64,000 bases of DNA, from the NCBI RefSeq assembly GCF_963678635.1, contig NC_087066.1, forward strand, positions 45,234,103 to 45,298,102. The letters run 5' to 3'. This stretch comes from Symsagittifera roscoffensis (Eukaryota > Xenacoelomorpha > Acoela > Convolutidae). This document shows, one piece after another, positions 33,240-42,901 of this stretch (the first letter of the stretch is position 1; each line of letters begins with the position of its first letter). The notes under the pieces are model-generated. The model made no database searches and had not been told where the DNA came from. It saw nothing but the letters and a program-made list of their open reading frames with translations. The translations under genes were made by a program, and so were the position numbers.

Positions 33240-35138
33240 TGTTTAAAAAGGTAAGTGAATTAATTGAACATTTTGTAACACTTTTTCAAGCGAGTTTGCT
33301 TTTTTTGGTTATAAAACTTGCTATGTAAAAATGTATTCAGCTAAACAACAAGTCCTAATGAATATGCGTGTTACGTTTTGCGGTAAATCAATTAAATTGT
33401 ACATCTGGTAAAATTGGACGGCATGCTCATAAATCTACAGCATCAGCGTCCAAAAACTGATTTTGGATTTTTTGATAGACTTTGGTAGCAAGCTGGCTGA
33501 GGCAGCAGTTATCAATGGTAATGTTGTAAAACGCTTACCAATCATACTTTTCTTTTGACAACTAAGCAGTTGGCCTTTTGAAGTTTGATATCTGGAAAGC
33601 GACTTGAGCTCAAGTGCTAATAAAGGAAGTCACAGGGACAGGATAGAACATGGATTTATTCATAAATACAATTAATACCCTGAATATCAATCAAAACCAC
33701 TTGAAGTTTGCAGCAGGTGCTCGACAGGAAGCATTTGATTTTCTTCCGTTATTTTTCACATAGCGCGTTATTTTCTTTCGCTCCTATGTGGCAAATCTAA
33801 ATCAAATATTTCGAAATGAACCAAACTTGTTGTCACATTCGTTCTGTTACTTTTTTAAGTAATTTATTTCTTTCAGCTGTTGCGAAGCTTAAGTTAATAA
33901 TAAATATCAATTTACTGATACCTTAAAAGCAATCGTATCCAAGACTTTTCAGGGTATAATAAAACTCTTAAAATAACATTTTCGAAGTTAGGTAATTGAT
34001 GAATCGAAGTAGAAATTTGTACTGCAACTATTCGCTAATAAAGAAAACTCACAAAAATTGAGGCAAGCGACAACAAATTGTCTTTTGTTGCTCGTTGTTG
34101 CAGTTCCGAAGAAATTATAACCAGTAAAGGATTAGTTGAGTTATCGTCGGAACAAAATGAAAGTTATTAATCTAAAAATCAAAATTGTTATTTTGGCTGG
34201 CTTTTAAACTTGAAATGTTGATACAAAAAATCCAATAACCCGAATTACGCAGAATCTTTATAATTGATGTTTCTACTTGCCCAAAACATCAGTGATTAAT
34301 GTTGAAAACTTCATTTATTCTTGGCGTTGAAATTTTTGTATCAGTGACTGAAGGAATTTTATTATGTCTAGTATAAATCCCCATTTGAAATAAAACCATG
34401 TTGCGTCTATTTGTTCCGACTTTCGATACGAAAGTAACGGAATATTTGTGCTCGGGGTGGGTTTTTTTTTCTTCAGACAAAATTCGACTTTTTAACTAGC
34501 TATTTTTGACGGAATTTTTTAATATCATTCGAAAGGTATTGTTGTCATGAGCTCAAATTTGAAAATATATTTTACCTGTGATCATTTTTCGTAAAGTTAT
34601 GAGGGTTTAAAGATTGCCATTTTGGGCGACTTGGGACAATTAACGCGCGATATATTTCGCCCTATTAACGAGTAAGCGGAGAGGAGAGTTAATACGTCTT
34701 AGAAATCATTCCAAATTGGTTGAAAGAAGCTTATTTGCGATAATTGATTTGTTATAAGGAGCAAAATTTATCTTTTTTTACTTTATATGGCGTGTGGGGT
34801 GATGATTTTCATTTAAAAAAAATTCAAATTTTAGAAGATTTTATTTTATATCTAATTTTTTAATGTAATTACTGCTCCATAAACCTTAAAAGGCAGTCGG
34901 AACATTCAGGGCTTCGCCCTGATAAGAGAAGTCTTGTTCTGATATGTTTTCGTTTCGCATAGCTCTCGAATTCAAAGTCAACCAAACCGAAATTGGTGAT
35001 TGTTTTTTTTTGTTCAATTATGTTTTTAGTAAATGAAATGTTTTGAGGTCTCTTGTGAAAAATTGTCTTGTGGTCGTTATAGACTCAAAAATATTGATTG
35101 TCTCCGCTTTTTCCCGCTTTTGTTGTAAAGTAAAGCAC
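33240..35138. other. Intergenic, AT-rich, no gene seen
   Basis: No ORF with coding character. A perfect hairpin, TCAGGGCTTCGCCCTGA, lies at 34,906-34,922, and a related CAGGACAAAGCCCTG occurs near 39,057. Confidence 0.5.
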
Positions 35139-35195
35139 ACGCCTTCATAACATAAGGTCTAGAGTTGGAGTCCCGGTCGAACCTGTTTTTTTTTG
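35139..35195 (+). repeat. Degenerate tRNA-like relic
   Basis: AAAGCACACGCCTTCATAAC, then a B-box-like AGTTGGAGTCCC, then a T run. Resembles the decayed head of a tRNA-derived SINE. No cloverleaf can be drawn. Confidence 0.35.
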
Positions 35196-35522
35196 CGGTG
35201 CGTGGAAATTGTTGGTTTGACAGTTTCCTTTTTGTCTGTAGTTTGAAGGGTGTTCAGTTTGATAATAAACTAATAGAATCAGTTGAAAAGTGGATTTAGA
35301 ACGCATCATATATTTGAGTCTTGTTGTTGCTTAAATTATTTGCAACTGCATCATTTCCGCTGTAAGAATTTCGGCAAAAATTCCGAAATCAGGAATAGTT
35401 TTTGCTCATTCATTTAACTTACAAGAGCTAGACATCATTTTTCACTATAAAAACGACTTTTTTTAAAAACAAATAAGTGAAAATTTGACCTTGGTGTATT
35501 ATGAAAACTCATGTACTGCCAG

Positions 35523-35593
35523 CCCCCATTAGGTCTAGTGGTAGAGCGCTCGCCTCGGGATCGTAAGGTCTGGGTTTGAATCCCAGCGGGACT
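35523..35593 (+). pseudogene. tRNA-Pro(CGG)-like pseudogene or SINE head
   Basis: A box (TAGGTCTAGTGG, 35,530-35,541) and B box (GGTTTGAATCC, 35,573-35,583) both match pol III internal promoters. The T arm is a perfect 5-bp stem (CTGGG/CCCAG) and the anticodon loop reads CTCGGGA with CGG in place. The D stem has 3 of 4 pairs, the anticodon stem only 2 of 5 and the acceptor stem 2 of 7, so it is not a working tRNA. TTTT at 35,594-35,597 could terminate pol III. Confidence 0.6.
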
Positions 35594-35597
35594 TATT

Positions 35598-37297
35598 TTG
35601 ATATGTATGGAATTTGAAACTATCGGATTATCCTTTGTCTGCTTGCTTTTTTCAGAAGCTCGGAGTTTTCTGTTGTAAGCACTTTTTTTTATTTAAACGT
35701 TATTCTGCAGTTTGTAATTTTACCAACTCTGATATTGTACGTTTTCTTTATTTTTTTTCTCGCTCAAATGGTTTCAATTGGTGTTACATCGGTCTGGTTA
35801 ACGTGTAATGCGTCGTTTGAAAGACAAAGTTAAATTTTTATGCTTTTGTGTGTTTCAGGAGGGGGTTGGAACGTATAACTTCAAATCTTTTATTGCTCAA
35901 TTATATATATATTTTTTGTTCGGCCTAACGTGTGTCCACCCAAGTTTTGTCGGCCTGGTTGCTCCTCATTCAATCATTAACCCTCTTTTATTTTTTAATA
36001 AATATTTCACTTATAAGAAACTAATTATAAATTTTACGGATGAATTTTTGGCCAAGTTTTAGTTGTTTCACAACCCATTAGAATTACACTAGCCAAATTT
36101 AGTGAGCGTTAGTGTTACAGTACGACTACTCTTTTTTCTAAGCTTAGTCCCAAATTTTGGTGCCACTTTTGGAGCATCCTTACAGCTTCTAACTAGCATT
36201 TGCTTTGACATAATTGAACAAGCATGTAATTGAGCTATGACATAAGAATAGTAAAAAATTAACACAGTTGATGCATTTCGCATTGTTCAAGTTAACCGAA
36301 AAAGGTATTTGCTTCAAATAATTTATACATAATAAGGCTTTATGCGTTCCAATTTTTTCGATGCAAAGTTAGCCTGGATGCCTTCAGTTGGTTATATTCC
36401 AAATTATTACTGGCAAAATTGTGTCTATTTGTGTATAGTTCCAATTTTGCTGCACTGCATTGGAAATTTACTGGCATATGTAGCTGCTTATTTGTGACTA
36501 ATGGTTGCTTATTGGAAACCGTTCGTGGCCGAGATGCAGGGTGTGAAATTCATATTCTCGTAGATTCGAAGCCAATACGTAGCACAAATTAACTAATACG
36601 AGGTTTATTTATATTTTTCTTATTTCACTTCATAAAGCTGCTTTTTTGTCCTGTTCTCGCTAGTGTTTTTAAAGTGCAGCTTCGCCTCTTTGTCAATTTC
36701 AATATCAACTGCCGAGTTAAAATGTAGTTGCTACGCTCATTTTGTGATTGCATTTAACAACCGTTATCAATTCGGAAGCTTTACTTTTTATCAGGCTGAC
36801 AACTCTAAGAGAATCAATGAAGCATTTTCCATACCATAAGCAGAGGTTTTACACTCATTTTTGAGCGGTAGTTTTTTTAGCCTTAGACTTTTTTCACCTT
36901 AAACCATTTTGTCCACAGGATGACTGAAATTTGGTCCTCTCTAAATGTATCTCTTTTCTCTATTTCTACTCAAGATGCACGACTAGCAGCTGATTTAAAA
37001 GCTGGCTTGATCGTCCAAAGTGATTATTGTTTTATAGCTGAAACAGATGTCAGCGATGATGCAAGTTGATTTTTTGTCGGTTTTATTGATTTCGACCCAA
37101 TTTATGTCGGCTTACTTGCCGGGTAATTAATTCTAGTTTTTTGGCAGATTTTTGAATTTTTTTGTGCATTTTATGAGGATAGATATAGTTCATGGTTTTC
37201 TGGTTTTTATAGGCGCCAAAGTTTTCTCTTAGAAATGAAATTTTTTTATAGATTTTTCTGTCAGATGTTTTTCATTTTTGGATGCTTTTTTTGGTTG
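35598..37297. other. Intergenic, T-rich, no gene seen
   Basis: T-rich DNA with short Phe/Leu/Ser-rich open frames that look like composition artefacts. A stretch at 35,730-35,870 resembles 43,660-43,780 (CTC..TCAAATGGTTTC, ATGCTTTTGTGTGTTTCAG), so it is a dispersed repeat. A tail of the GCTTCGCC repeat family is at 36,668-36,690. Confidence 0.5.
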
Positions 37298-37476
37298 CAT
37301 GGTTTCTGATTTTTATCCCTCTAAAAGTGCGTGAAACTAGTTTTAGTTTTATTAAGATGCATGGTTTCTGATTTTTTTCCTCTAAAAGTGCGTGAAACTA
37401 GTTTTACTTTTAGTAAAACATGGTTTATGAAATTTTTTTCCTCTAAAAGTGCGTGAAACTAGTTTTAGTTTTATTT
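37298..37476. repeat. Three tandem copies of a 59-62 bp unit
   Basis: Units start at 37,298, 37,360 and 37,419 with CATGGTTT and share CCTCTAAAAGTGCGTGAAAC and TAGTTTTA. The first and second are almost identical. Confidence 0.85.
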
Positions 37477-39309
37477 AGTTTGGTGTGTTTTAGGTTTAAG
37501 CAGTTTTATTTGAAATCGATTCAAGTTGATGGCTTAACGTATTGTTTCAATTTGTCAAAAAAAAATCAAGAAAATTGATAAACATGTTCTGCACGTGATT
37601 TAGGTGTGTGGTTTTTCCTGGCTGAAATTTTTGAAAAATTCTTGTTTTTTTATTGCATTTTGTGTTAGTTTTTAAAGTTGTTTTTTTTTTGTTGTGATCT
37701 AGCTCTTTTTACCGTTGAGTATATTTGTCATAACTAATAATTCTTGATGAAATTGTGTTATTTTCATAGGCTTCATAGTTTATTTCAGAATGTGTAAAGT
37801 TTGTTAAGTTTCGCCATGGCCTTGTTTTGTCTGGCGACAAATTTTCAGGATAGAAAACATGTTTTCTCTGCTCGCTATTTTTTGTGTCTTGTTCCTCGAG
37901 TTTTAAACATGGCGAAAATTCAAATTTCGGAGACGCAGAAATTTCCGAGACGATAGCTAGTCCGATATCGAAGTTCTATTTCATAGTTGGATTCGTCCAT
38001 TCTTTTTGATATTCAAAAAATGAATTTGATATTCGCGGATTTTCTGATTCCTGGTTAGTGGGATCTGCAGAAAATGTTTCTGGTAATATCGTCTAAAAAA
38101 GTTGTAGGTGTTCGTTTATTCTTTTGTTTTAAAGTTTTGGCGCTTTTTCTGAATTTAATAGCTTTATTGATTTCTATTTAAACGGGGGTCGAAAAAAAGT
38201 ATAGATCGCTTAAATTCGCGTGTAACTTCTTGTATGTGCTGTAATACGGCAAAGTTAGAAGTGAGTTTATACTTGTTTGTAGACTTTTTGAATTTGGAAT
38301 TCAGCTCAAAAATACTCGTGATTTGCTACTGAAGATTTGTAGTGTAGTAATGTCTTATTATTATTAAAAACTGCAGTTCGTTTTTAGCTGTCTGCTTTTA
38401 GCGAGTAGTTTTCAAATTGGCAACAACTTCTTGATAGATTTCTAGCCCTGTTGTGCTTTGCTGGTAAAACGTTCAGCTCAGATAAATCCGCTCTTGGCTA
38501 TAACTCTTTTTCGGTTCCAATTTTCAAGCCTTGTAACAGTGCGTTAAGTAGGCTGAGCTGTCATTGTAAACGGAGCTTAGTTGACATTAATAAAAATATG
38601 ACTTAATCGTGAATCAACGAAATTGCTTGTTTCTTTTATGTGGCTTCTCTTGAGAATGAAAGAAAACTGATGTGTCTTCTGCATAAGTACCTCAGAATCT
38701 TGTTTATCAGATAATTTTTTTCACGATTGGCTGACCAATTTAAGTTTTTATTGCTTTGAACTGTTAAGTAATATTATACCGCACCAATTGAATAGTCTCT
38801 AATAACTAACAAGATTGCTCGTATCAGGGCATGAATGTTCCGATGGCTTTTAGCGTTTTTGAGAAAGTTTTTGATTTAAAAGTTAATGAAATTTTTCCTG
38901 TTTTTTAGCGTTTATGAAAAAATTTTTGACATAAAAATTAATAAAAAGTTATGAAATTTAAAAAATAAGTTTTTTTCCCGCACGCTAAATAAGGACCAGT
39001 TGAGGTATTTGGCGTCTAGTAGCGTAATAATAATAAGACCAACGGCTACTCGTATCAGGACAAAGCCCTGATTGTCGCTACTGCCTGATAAGATATCGGC
39101 TGTAGTATTTTTGAAATCTAATAGTTTGCCACAGACGCTTGGGTTAATGGTGCGCCTTAATCATCCCAAATTGGCAATTTTTAAACCTGTAATTTTGAAA
39201 CATAATTTAACAAAATCTTTCAGATAAAACCGTTCAAAAGTGGTTAGTTAATAAAATGATCTGAAGAAAAAACCACACTTGAGCACAAATATTCCGTAGT
39301 TTTCTACAA
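37477..39309. other. Intergenic or 5' intron upstream of the phosphatase gene, no gene seen
   Basis: AT-rich without coding signal. It may contain an upstream non-coding exon of the phosphatase gene, since an acceptor is present at 39,401-39,410. Confidence 0.45.
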
Positions 39310-39366
39310 AGTGGGGGAAAATAGAAATAGTTTTCCCCCACTATTTCTACAAATAGTGGGGGAAAA
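39310..39366. repeat. Perfect hairpin plus third copy of AGTGGGGGAAAA
   Basis: AGTGGGGGAAAA (39,310-39,321) and its exact complement (39,331-39,342) flank a 9-bp loop. The direct copy recurs at 39,355-39,366, giving two alternative stems. It lies 35-100 bases before the splice acceptor of the phosphatase gene. Confidence 0.85.
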
Positions 39367-39417
39367 CGGATATTTTGCATAGTTTTGTTCACACAGAAGT
39401 TTGTTTTCAGGGAACTA

Positions 39418-40848
39418 ATGTTGTACAGTAAATGGAACAACACGATTCAATCCTTTTTATCAGGGAAGAAAGTGCCTCAAATAACTCAAGAATTGAACAA
39501 CATATTTGAAAAAGTCGGACTAGAAAGTCGTGAACACCCAATCCGATATTCGTCTTCAGATGGCGAGAAAAAACAGTCTTTGAACCGCTACGGCAATGTA
39601 CTGCCTTTTAACAAAAACCGAGTGATTCTCGAACCCCCAATCGACCAGGATTCATTCACGAAATGTGATTACATAAATGCATCTCACATTAAGCACGATC
39701 TAGTGCCGAGAGAATACATAATGTGTCAAGGTCCATTGGAAAACACATGCGAAGCCTTTTGGACTATGGTCATGCAAAATGAAGTGAAAGTAATTGTAAT
39801 GCTTGGAAATTTCATTGAAAAGGACCGCGAAAAAGTATTCGAATACCTGCCTTTGGGTCACTTCGCATCAGAAAAAGACGGAGAAAACGAAAAAGAGTTT
39901 AATAACATCGGCGTGAAAAGTGTCAACTTGAAAAATAACGATGGAATCTTGACTGAAAGAATGTTAGAGGTTATGGATAAAAAATCGAGTCAATCACATA
40001 AATGCTGGCATTTTCATTTTTCGGCGTGGTCTGATTTTGGGGTTCCGGCGAAAGTCGAGTACTTGGAAACCCTAATAAATGCTGTCAATGATAAAGGCGC
40101 ATTTGATGATGCTCCAATTGTCGTGCATTGCAGTGCCGGGGTTGGACGGTCAGGCGTCTTTGTTTACTGCGACATTGTGTTAGCTTTACTTTCTCAGTCT
40201 AGTCTTGAATCGGTGTCGTATGTAGGGGAATTAATAGGAATCAGACGCCAAAGAATGAAATCAATCCAGACCTTCCAGCAGTTTGTGTTTGCATTGCAAG
40301 TTTTAAAACTGATGTATCCTAAAGTCGCCAATTGGGGTGCGGTGAGTCCGGTGAAAAATACCGACACGGATATTTTATCCGACCAAACTGAATCGATGAA
40401 TTCAATAAAAGCTCCAATTTTAAAAACCTGCAAGGCGGTTGAAAAGAGAAAATATCAATGTCTGTCTGATATTGTTGGTCTACAACAAGACGAATCAAAT
40501 AATGAAGATGGTGAGCTTCAGGCAAAAAAACCGCCTCCTTGTCCTGTGCGTACGAGTTCTTTAATGGTCATGACCAAATCGAAATCAAGTGATACTGAAA
40601 TGAACCAAACTATGACTGCTACGCCTGAATCTCCAGTTATGTTCATGACTCCGGCTAACCAGAGCGAAAAGAAAAGCAAAAGTTTTTTCAGCCTGAATAA
40701 AACAGATTCGAAATTGATGTTGAAAAGTAAGTTGGTCACGAAGCGAAAAATGGGATCATCACTGAGGAAAAATTTGATAACCAAATTCAAAAAGATTGAC
40801 AAAAATGATCTTAATGAAGTGGTTAAGCCTATAAACTTTGAGGCTTAA
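39418..40848 (+). CDS. Protein tyrosine phosphatase, classical cytosolic type
   Basis: 476 residues in one exon. The start is ATG 39,418, the first after an acceptor (TTGTTTTCAG|GGAACTA) at 39,401-39,410; the frame is open further left only through intron-like sequence. Residues 20-310 are the PTP domain: phosphotyrosine loop NRYGN (56-60), KCDYINAS, YIMCQGPLENTCEAFW, the WPD loop in the form WSDFGVP (204-210) with acid Asp206, P-loop VHCSAGVGRSG with Cys238 and Arg244, and Q loop QTFQQ (284-288). All catalytic residues are present, so it is probably active; it removes phosphate from tyrosine. The tail (about 310-476) has a PPPCP motif and is very basic at the end. There is no signal peptide or membrane span. 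AATAAA lies at 41,050-41,055. Confidence 0.9.
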   Translation: MLYSKWNNTIQSFLSGKKVPQITQELNNIFEKVGLESREHPIRYSSSDGEKKQSLNRYGNVLPFNKNRVILEPPIDQDSFTKCDYINASHIKHDLVPREYIMCQGPLENTCEAFWTMVMQNEVKVIVMLGNFIEKDREKVFEYLPLGHFASEKDGENEKEFNNIGVKSVNLKNNDGILTERMLEVMDKKSSQSHKCWHFHFSAWSDFGVPAKVEYLETLINAVNDKGAFDDAPIVVHCSAGVGRSGVFVYCDIVLALLSQSSLESVSYVGELIGIRRQRMKSIQTFQQFVFALQVLKLMYPKVANWGAVSPVKNTDTDILSDQTESMNSIKAPILKTCKAVEKRKYQCLSDIVGLQQDESNNEDGELQAKKPPPCPVRTSSLMVMTKSKSSDTEMNQTMTATPESPVMFMTPANQSEKKSKSFFSLNKTDSKLMLKSKLVTKRKMGSSLRKNLITKFKKIDKNDLNEVVKPINFEA

Positions 40849-41638
40849 AGTTGTGTTAAGACTTGCTGTGTTAGGCAAGTGCAATTGTTAAAAAAACTTC
40901 AGTTAACCTATTTATTCGCTTAAGTTATTTATTTTAATGATTAACTTAGTATTGAAATCTATAAATTACCTGTTTATGTGGCGCGAATGTACTTTGATTT
41001 AAATTGCTGATAATCAAACGGTACATACATTGTCAAATTTTTGTTTGGAAATAAAAGTTCGCAAGTTTTATTAAACATTCAAAAGATGAGATTACGCTTG
41101 TTTCGGCAAAATTTGTTCAAAAAATGTAAATGAAACAAGAATAATCGGTTGCTGGGCATTTAGCACAGAAAATTTCGAATCATTTTTTTTCGAAAATAAT
41201 CTTGAAAAAACGAGAAAAATAGCTTTCTTAACTTTCTGATGTTTTTTTTGGGTTCCATGGTTTATATACTCCAGTTTCACAGTTTACACTTGCGATTAGC
41301 AAGCATTACCAAATCCAGGTTTTGACGTTTTTCCAGGTCAACAATTATCTAACAAAATTAATTGAATTGTTTTATAGCTTGTTTTACTACCCTTGACATA
41401 AGCAAGGGTACTGCAACGGGACACTGGCTTTGTCGGTGAAAGTGTATACACGTCGGTGAAAGTGTGTTTTTGTCGTTATTTCGAGTTTCTTTTGTGGCGT
41501 TCTCTTCATTTTCTATCTGCTAGCTTGCAATGATATGTTTGTGTAGTATCAAAAGTGGCGCGACACTCCGCTTTGCCTCGGTTTTATTAACATCCAGTTC
41601 AATTAAGGGATAATTTCAAATTACACTAATTTAGCAAA
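40849..41638. other. 3' UTR and intergenic with small hairpins
   Basis: Contains the phosphatase poly(A) signal. Hairpin-like TTGCGATTAGCAAG occurs near 41,290 and ACCCTTGACATAAGCAAGGGT at 41,389-41,409. A related ACCCTTGCTTATAGCAAGGGT occurs at 57,188. These belong to dispersed repeats. Confidence 0.5.
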
Positions 41639-41938
41639 ATGGCCGCTATGAGAAAGGCAATCCATGAACTCTTGACTCTGAAGGCGCGTGAAAACCCTAA
41701 GTATTGAGATCTTTTTCTCAACACCCTGAAAACATTTCCAAAATTTTCATTGAAGATCGAATTATTGTGGAGAGAGCTTCAATAAGATATATCGCTCAAC
41801 ACTATCTGACATTTTTTATCGGACCTGAAATTTTTCGAAAAATAATACCCAATTTCAAAGTTTCCTTTCACCTACGGTTATCGGAACAAAAACCCAAGAG
41901 GTTTCTGACAGTTAAGTTACTGAACTCACCGCTTTGAA
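41639..41938 (+). pseudogene. Small coding region of unknown function with a frameshift (about 99 codons)
   Basis: ATG at 41,639 follows an acceptor-like TAATTTAG by four bases and gives MAAMRKAIHELLTLKARENPKY and TGA. One base out of phase the frame continues from 41,704 (SQHPENISKIFIEDRI to RFLTVKLLNSPL, TGA 41,936-41,938), with balanced composition unlike the surrounding T-rich DNA. AATAAA lies at 41,959-41,964. A one-base loss in the genome or an assembly error would both explain the break. Family not recognised. Confidence 0.4.
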
Positions 41939-42075
41939 TTGAGAAAAGATAGCGACTAAATAAAAACTAATTTATATATTGGAAAGAGACTTGATTGAAA
42001 TTCAAGTTAAGTTAGTGTAACAAACGGCGTATTTCGTGAAAGTACCAGGTCTGAATTAACTCAAAACTGTTGGTT

Positions 42076-42330
42076 TTATTTCGCAATAGACAAGAAATCC
42101 TGTTTTGCCAGAAGCTTCAATTTCACGTCTTTCCTACTGCTAGGCAAATCATGGACTAAAATGAAATCATTGGCTATATCTGGACAAATGTAATCCTTCA
42201 CGACCGACACAAAGCTAGATAAATTAGACAGCCCTAAATTACTGTAATTTTTACGACCCACCTTCACCGCACAATTTTTAGTTATTGGTAGCGAGGATTG
42301 AAGTTGGTTGCAAGGATTGAAGTGGCAAGT
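42076..42330 (-). CDS. Possible last exon of a minus-strand gene
   Basis: Open frame ending TAA at 42,076, with AATAAA overlapping the stop. Text such as FVSVVKDYICPDIANDFILVHDLPSS and KLLAKQDF has balanced composition and resembles, weakly, the C-terminal subdomain of adenylate-forming enzymes (K-Y-P---DF--V--LP). No good acceptor was located, so the left border is a guess. It is convergent with the region at 41,639. Confidence 0.3.
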   Translation of the reverse strand, partial: TCHFNPCNQLQSSLPITKNCAVKVGRKNYSNLGLSNLSSFVSVVKDYICPDIANDFILVHDLPSSRKDVKLKLLAKQDFLSIAK

Positions 42331-42649
42331 TCATGGAAAGTATTTCTGCAATCGCTTAAGCAGGATTTATTGGTTCCGGAATGATTGATTTATCAGACGG
42401 CCCTTGAAATTTAATACTATCACAGTCGAATTATTGAAGTCTGTTCTCTAGTTGAACACTCGTGCTAAAACTTCCAAGTTTTTGTTTCATACGCAAACAA
42501 ACACTTGTTTTAAAATACGAGGCTAGCAGAGGAAGTTCGATTGAACGCAAATTATTTAATCTTTGTTACTTTTTTACGACATCCGTTTTCGACTCACTGC
42601 CCTTAAGCTTTTTAAAGTAGACACTCAAGTCCTTTTTGGGTTTTTTAAA

Positions 42650-42901
42650 TCAAAACTTTGCCTGCGGTGCAGAGATCAGATAAGTCGGCGTACTTCTCTG
42701 AAAAAAGACTGACAAAGATTTTGAAGTTTTTGTGGAAATCCGCACATCTCGAGAAAATCCTAGATCCATTTCTGTCCAGATGGACAGTGTATCCCAAGCC
42801 ATTGACTCCCAAGTGCTAAAGTAACAAACGTTTAAGCTTGATTTCAGAGAGTTTTTGATATAACCGAATTTTGCATCTTTGATTTGAAGTGAAGTAGCCA
42901 T
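42650..42901 (-). CDS. Possible first exon or small ORF, unknown
   Basis: ATG at 42,901 follows ATATTTCAG by four bases. Two overlapping frames have coding-like text: the ATG frame (MATSLQIKDAKFGYIKNSLK) and, after an acceptor-like TTACTTTAG, another frame (HLGVNGLGYTVHLDRNGS, CADFHKNFKIFVSLFSEKYA). I cannot decide which, if either, is translated. It may belong with 42,076-42,330. Confidence 0.2.
   Translation of the reverse strand: MATSLQIKDAKFGYIKNSLKSSLNVCYFSTWESMAWDTLSIWTEMDLGFSRDVRISTKTSKSLSVFFQRSTPTYLISAPQAKF

Noticed and set aside
35808-36062. 84-codon ORF downstream of the tRNA-like relic
   Set aside because: Phe/Leu-rich, in T-rich repeat DNA, no support.
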